Shown piece after piece: positions 6,726 to 8,597 of a DNA stretch of 8,597 bases; the first letter of the stretch is position 1, and every line of letters starts with the position of its first letter. This DNA is from Actinomycetes bacterium (GTDB lineage Bacteria; Actinomycetota; Actinomycetes; Actinomycetales; Cellulomonadaceae): positions 1 to 8,597 of the forward strand of contig JAEWEI010000136.1 of assembly GCA_023389545.1 (NCBI GenBank), read 5' to 3'. A program made the position numbers and the translations under genes. The notes under the pieces are model-generated. The model had not been told where the DNA came from. It did not search any database and saw only the letters and a program-made list of their open reading frames with translations.

Positions 6726-7865
6726 CTATCCCGCCGGCGTCGGGTCGAGTTGCGCCTGCAACCCGTTCAGGTCGTCGACGAGCGCCTGGACGCGGGCGCG
6801 CTCGGCTGCGGCGGCCTCCTCGGCGGCGCGGATCGCGGCGTCCCGCGCGGGCAGGTCCGCGTCGTCCCGGGCCAGCAGCTTGGCGGACGTGGCGAGCGTC
6901 TGGTCGGCCGGGGCCATCGGCAGCCTCGTGCCGTCCCACCACTCCCACGACAGCCGCAGTCCCTCGCGTTGCTCTGCCGGCATCGCGGCGAGCTCGGCGA
7001 CTTTCTCCTGGTGGCTCCGACGGTAAAACTCCACGGACTCCGCGTCGGCGGTGAGCTGCGCGCGCTCCTGGCCGTTGGCCGCCTCCTGGGCGGTGAGCGC
7101 CTGCGACGCGAGGTCGATCTCCGCCGCGAGGCCGTCGAGCATCGCCCGCCAGCCGTCGTGCACCGCCACCAGGGCCGCCCGGTCCGCGATGTAGCGCGTG
7201 TACACCGTCTCAAGGCGCGGATGGAGCCCGCCGTCGTGCCAGATCTGGGTCCCGAGGTACGCGAACAGCTCCGTCGGACGGTTCTCGGGGCGGTCTCCCA
7301 CCGAGCCCGCGATCTGCTGGTGGATCAGGTCGTCCGCGGGGGTGGCCGCCACCTCGGCCTCAAGGACCGGCGTGAGCTGGTCGCGCTCGTCCTGCGCCAA
7401 CCGGTCCCAGGCCGCGTGCAACGCCTCATGGGCCACGGTCTCCACCGCGAACCCTCGCAGTCGCGGATCCGCCGGCACGTACACGACGATGCTGTTCGCG
7501 CCGCCCGAATAGCAGCCCACGGCGCCGTCCGCCCGCACCCTCGGCACAGCCACGTCATCCACGCAGCGACCCACGAACTCCTCCGCGCCCAGGAACTCGG
7601 GCCGCGCGTCGAAGAGGAGCTGGCGGCCCTCCTCGGTCAGATGCGCCTCGTCGGCGAAGGCGATGGCCTCGGCCGACGGCGGCACAGGGGCGCCCTGCGC
7701 ACGATCGGGGTCGAGCAGCGCGCCCACGCCGTACCGCAGCCCGGGAGCCCCGCTGTCCCACCACCACGCGACGGCGAGCACCACGGCCACGATGCCGAGG
7801 GCCACCGCGACCCCACGGCCCCGGCCCGTGGGCGAGCGCGGCAGATCGTCGGGAAAGTAGGTCAC
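6726..7865 (-). CDS. Single-pass membrane protein with HEALH putative zinc-protease motif
   Basis: A 379-residue protein I do not recognise by name. A short basic cytoplasmic N-terminus is followed by one transmembrane segment (about 17-36, VAVALGIVAVVLAVAWWW). The rest should lie outside the cell. Residues 142-150 read ETVAHEALH, an HExxH zinc motif (H146, E147, H150) inside a predicted helix. E199 in PTELFAYLGTQ could be the third ligand, as in gluzincins. Two cysteines (C101, C118) flank the strand before the motif and may form a disulfide. From about 225 to 365 the sequence is almost entirely charged and alanine-rich helix, probably coiled coil. It is therefore a candidate membrane-anchored metallopeptidase; substrate unknown, activity unproven. 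GTG 7865 is chosen as the last in-frame start before VTYFPDDLPR and the membrane segment. The frame stays open further upstream, but only as antisense to the arginase-like gene. Confidence 0.8.
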   Translation of the reverse strand: MTYFPDDLPRSPTGRGRGVAVALGIVAVVLAVAWWWDSGAPGLRYGVGALLDPDRAQGAPVPPSAEAIAFADEAHLTEEGRQLLFDARPEFLGAEEFVGRCVDDVAVPRVRADGAVGCYSGGANSIVVYVPADPRLRGFAVETVAHEALHAAWDRLAQDERDQLTPVLEAEVAATPADDLIHQQIAGSVGDRPENRPTELFAYLGTQIWHDGGLHPRLETVYTRYIADRAALVAVHDGWRAMLDGLAAEIDLASQALTAQEAANGQERAQLTADAESVEFYRRSHQEKVAELAAMPAEQREGLRLSWEWWDGTRLPMAPADQTLATSAKLLARDDADLPARDAAIRAAEEAAAAERARVQALVDDLNGLQAQLDPTPAG

Positions 7866-7874
7866 CAGGTGACC
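7860..7874. promoter_or_regulatory. Perfect palindrome over the start codon of the HEALH protein gene
   Basis: GGTCACC-A-GGTGACC has 7-bp perfect arms around one central base and contains the GTG start codon (complement of 7863-7865). It could be a repressor operator placed over the transcription or translation start, since the gene has no Shine-Dalgarno sequence and may be leaderless. With only a one-base centre it is a better DNA dyad than an RNA hairpin. Ligand unknown. Confidence 0.4.
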
Positions 7875-7973
7875 ATCGGACGTTCTGGGCCGGCACTGGA
7901 GGCATGGTGCGGAACGCGACGCTCGGCGGGCCGCGCCCGCGTCATCTGACGGGCGGTGCGGCTCCCCCGCCCC

Positions 7974-7979
7974 TACGGT
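7974..7979 (+). promoter_or_regulatory. -10 box of a probable leaderless promoter for the arginase-like gene
   Basis: TACGGT fits TAnnnT and is separated from the ATG at 7986 by 6 nt, placing the transcription start at the start codon. No ribosome-binding site lies between. No clear -35 hexamer is seen at 17-18 nt. This is the same geometry as the box before the gene starting at 2050. Confidence 0.5.
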
Positions 7980-7985
7980 CGTGCG

Positions 7986-8597
7986 ATGACGATCCCTGCT
8001 CTCGCCGCCCGACGCTGGGGAGTACTCGGCGTGCCGTCCAGTCGCGCCGCGCACTGGCCTGGGATCGAGCGGGGGCCGGCAGCGCTCCGCGCGGCCGGGT
8101 TGGTCGCCGCGCTCGAACGCGCGGGCCTCGACGTCACCGACCACGGCGACCGGCCCACCGCCCGGTGGCGCGCGCTGCCCCTCGTCGCGGGCCGGCCGCA
8201 TGATGTCGGCGGGGTGGTGGACGTGCTGGACGACGCCGAGCCCGCGATCGCGGAGGTGATCGCCTCCGGCGAGACGCCACTCGTGCTCGGCGGCGAGTGC
8301 ACCGTCGCCCTCGCGCTGGTCGCCGCCGCGGTGCGCGCCCACGGGGATGTCGGCCTCGTCTACATCGACGGCGGCCAGGACCTGCACCTGCCCGCTGACA
8401 ACCCCGAGGAGCCGATCTTCGACTCCATGGGCGTCGCGCACCTGCTCGACCTGCCCGGCGCGGTCCCCGAGCTGGCGGGCCGCGGGCCGCGGCGGCCGTT
8501 GCTGGCGCCTGACGCCGTGTGCTTCGTGGGGTATGCCGACGAGGACGAGGACGTGCACGGGCTGGTGCCGAGCGCGCGGGCGCCCGCCGACGAGGCG
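7986..8597 (+). CDS. Arginase/ureohydrolase-family protein, 3' end beyond window
   Basis: The first 204 codons of a protein with the arginase/deacetylase fold; the family usually has about 280-320 residues, so roughly two thirds is visible. The opening RRWGVLGVPSS...GIERGPAALRAAGL is the family N-terminus, in which the first strand leads to a GxxxGPxALR helix. The two metal-binding motifs visible are atypical. GGDHS is GGECT (102-106), with Cys105 in place of His. DAHxD is DGGQD (128-132), keeping both aspartates but losing the histidine. The third motif (SxDxDxxDP) would lie past the edge. It is probably not a classical arginase or agmatinase; it may bind metal differently or have lost activity. 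ATG 7986 is supported by a leaderless-type -10 box 6 nt upstream and by the correct position of the N-terminal motif. It is divergent from the HEALH protein gene across 120 nt. Confidence 0.85.
   Translation, partial: MTIPALAARRWGVLGVPSSRAAHWPGIERGPAALRAAGLVAALERAGLDVTDHGDRPTARWRALPLVAGRPHDVGGVVDVLDDAEPAIAEVIASGETPLVLGGECTVALALVAAAVRAHGDVGLVYIDGGQDLHLPADNPEEPIFDSMGVAHLLDLPGAVPELAGRGPRRPLLAPDAVCFVGYADEDEDVHGLVPSARAPADEA

Noticed and set aside
7866..8558. N-terminal extension that would make the HEALH protein 610 residues long
   Set aside because: The extra 231 residues are antisense to the arginase-like gene and low in complexity; a membrane segment follows GTG 7865 at normal distance.

Overview
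The window is very GC-rich, with strong G/C preference at third codon positions, GTG starts, short gaps between genes and several candidate leaderless promoters (a TAnnnT box 6 nt before the start codon). Its families (ECF42-type sigma factor with a DGPF partner, free-standing maltokinase-cap-like protein, DUF2975/YozG-type pair) fit an actinobacterium, perhaps Micrococcales; the genus cannot be told from this sequence. I see no tRNA, rRNA, CRISPR array, insertion sequence or phage gene. It reads as ordinary chromosomal sequence.

Layout. (1) 1-2050, minus strand: a MATE-family multidrug exporter whose C-terminus runs off the left edge (start GTG at 1259), preceded by a 140-nt gap holding a 16-bp palindrome and a 7-bp-arm inverted repeat. 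Upstream of that is a 216-residue protein resembling the maltokinase N-terminal cap, with a leaderless-type -10 box. (2) 2051-3885, plus strand: a DGPF/YCII-family protein and a large ECF sigma factor with a TPR-type C-terminal extension (ECF42 layout). They overlap by 4 nt if the sigma factor starts at CTG. A sequence matching the published ECF42 promoter pattern (TGTCGA, 17 nt, CGACTC) lies before the DGPF gene and suggests autoregulation. (3) 3925-4628, plus: a four-helix DUF2975 membrane protein and a 68-residue YozG-like Cro/C1 regulator sharing one base (TGATG). A dyad-rich operator-like region overlaps the sigma factor's stop codon. (4) 4708-6718, plus: an aldo/keto reductase and a zinc-type medium-chain alcohol dehydrogenase, 10 nt apart, a likely two-gene oxidoreductase operon. 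(5) 6726-7865, minus: a single-pass membrane protein with an extracytoplasmic HEALH zinc-protease-like motif and a long helical tail, convergent with the dehydrogenase across 7 nt. (6) 7986-8597, plus: the start of an arginase-fold protein whose visible metal-binding motifs are non-canonical, cut by the right edge.

The most testable points are the ECF42 promoter and its coupled, possibly CTG-initiated sigma factor; the dyads around the DUF2975/YozG promoter, the MATE gene and the metalloprotease start codon; and the two proteins of unsettled biochemistry (HEALH membrane protein, arginase-like protein lacking metal-binding histidines). I found no clear new multi-gene system.
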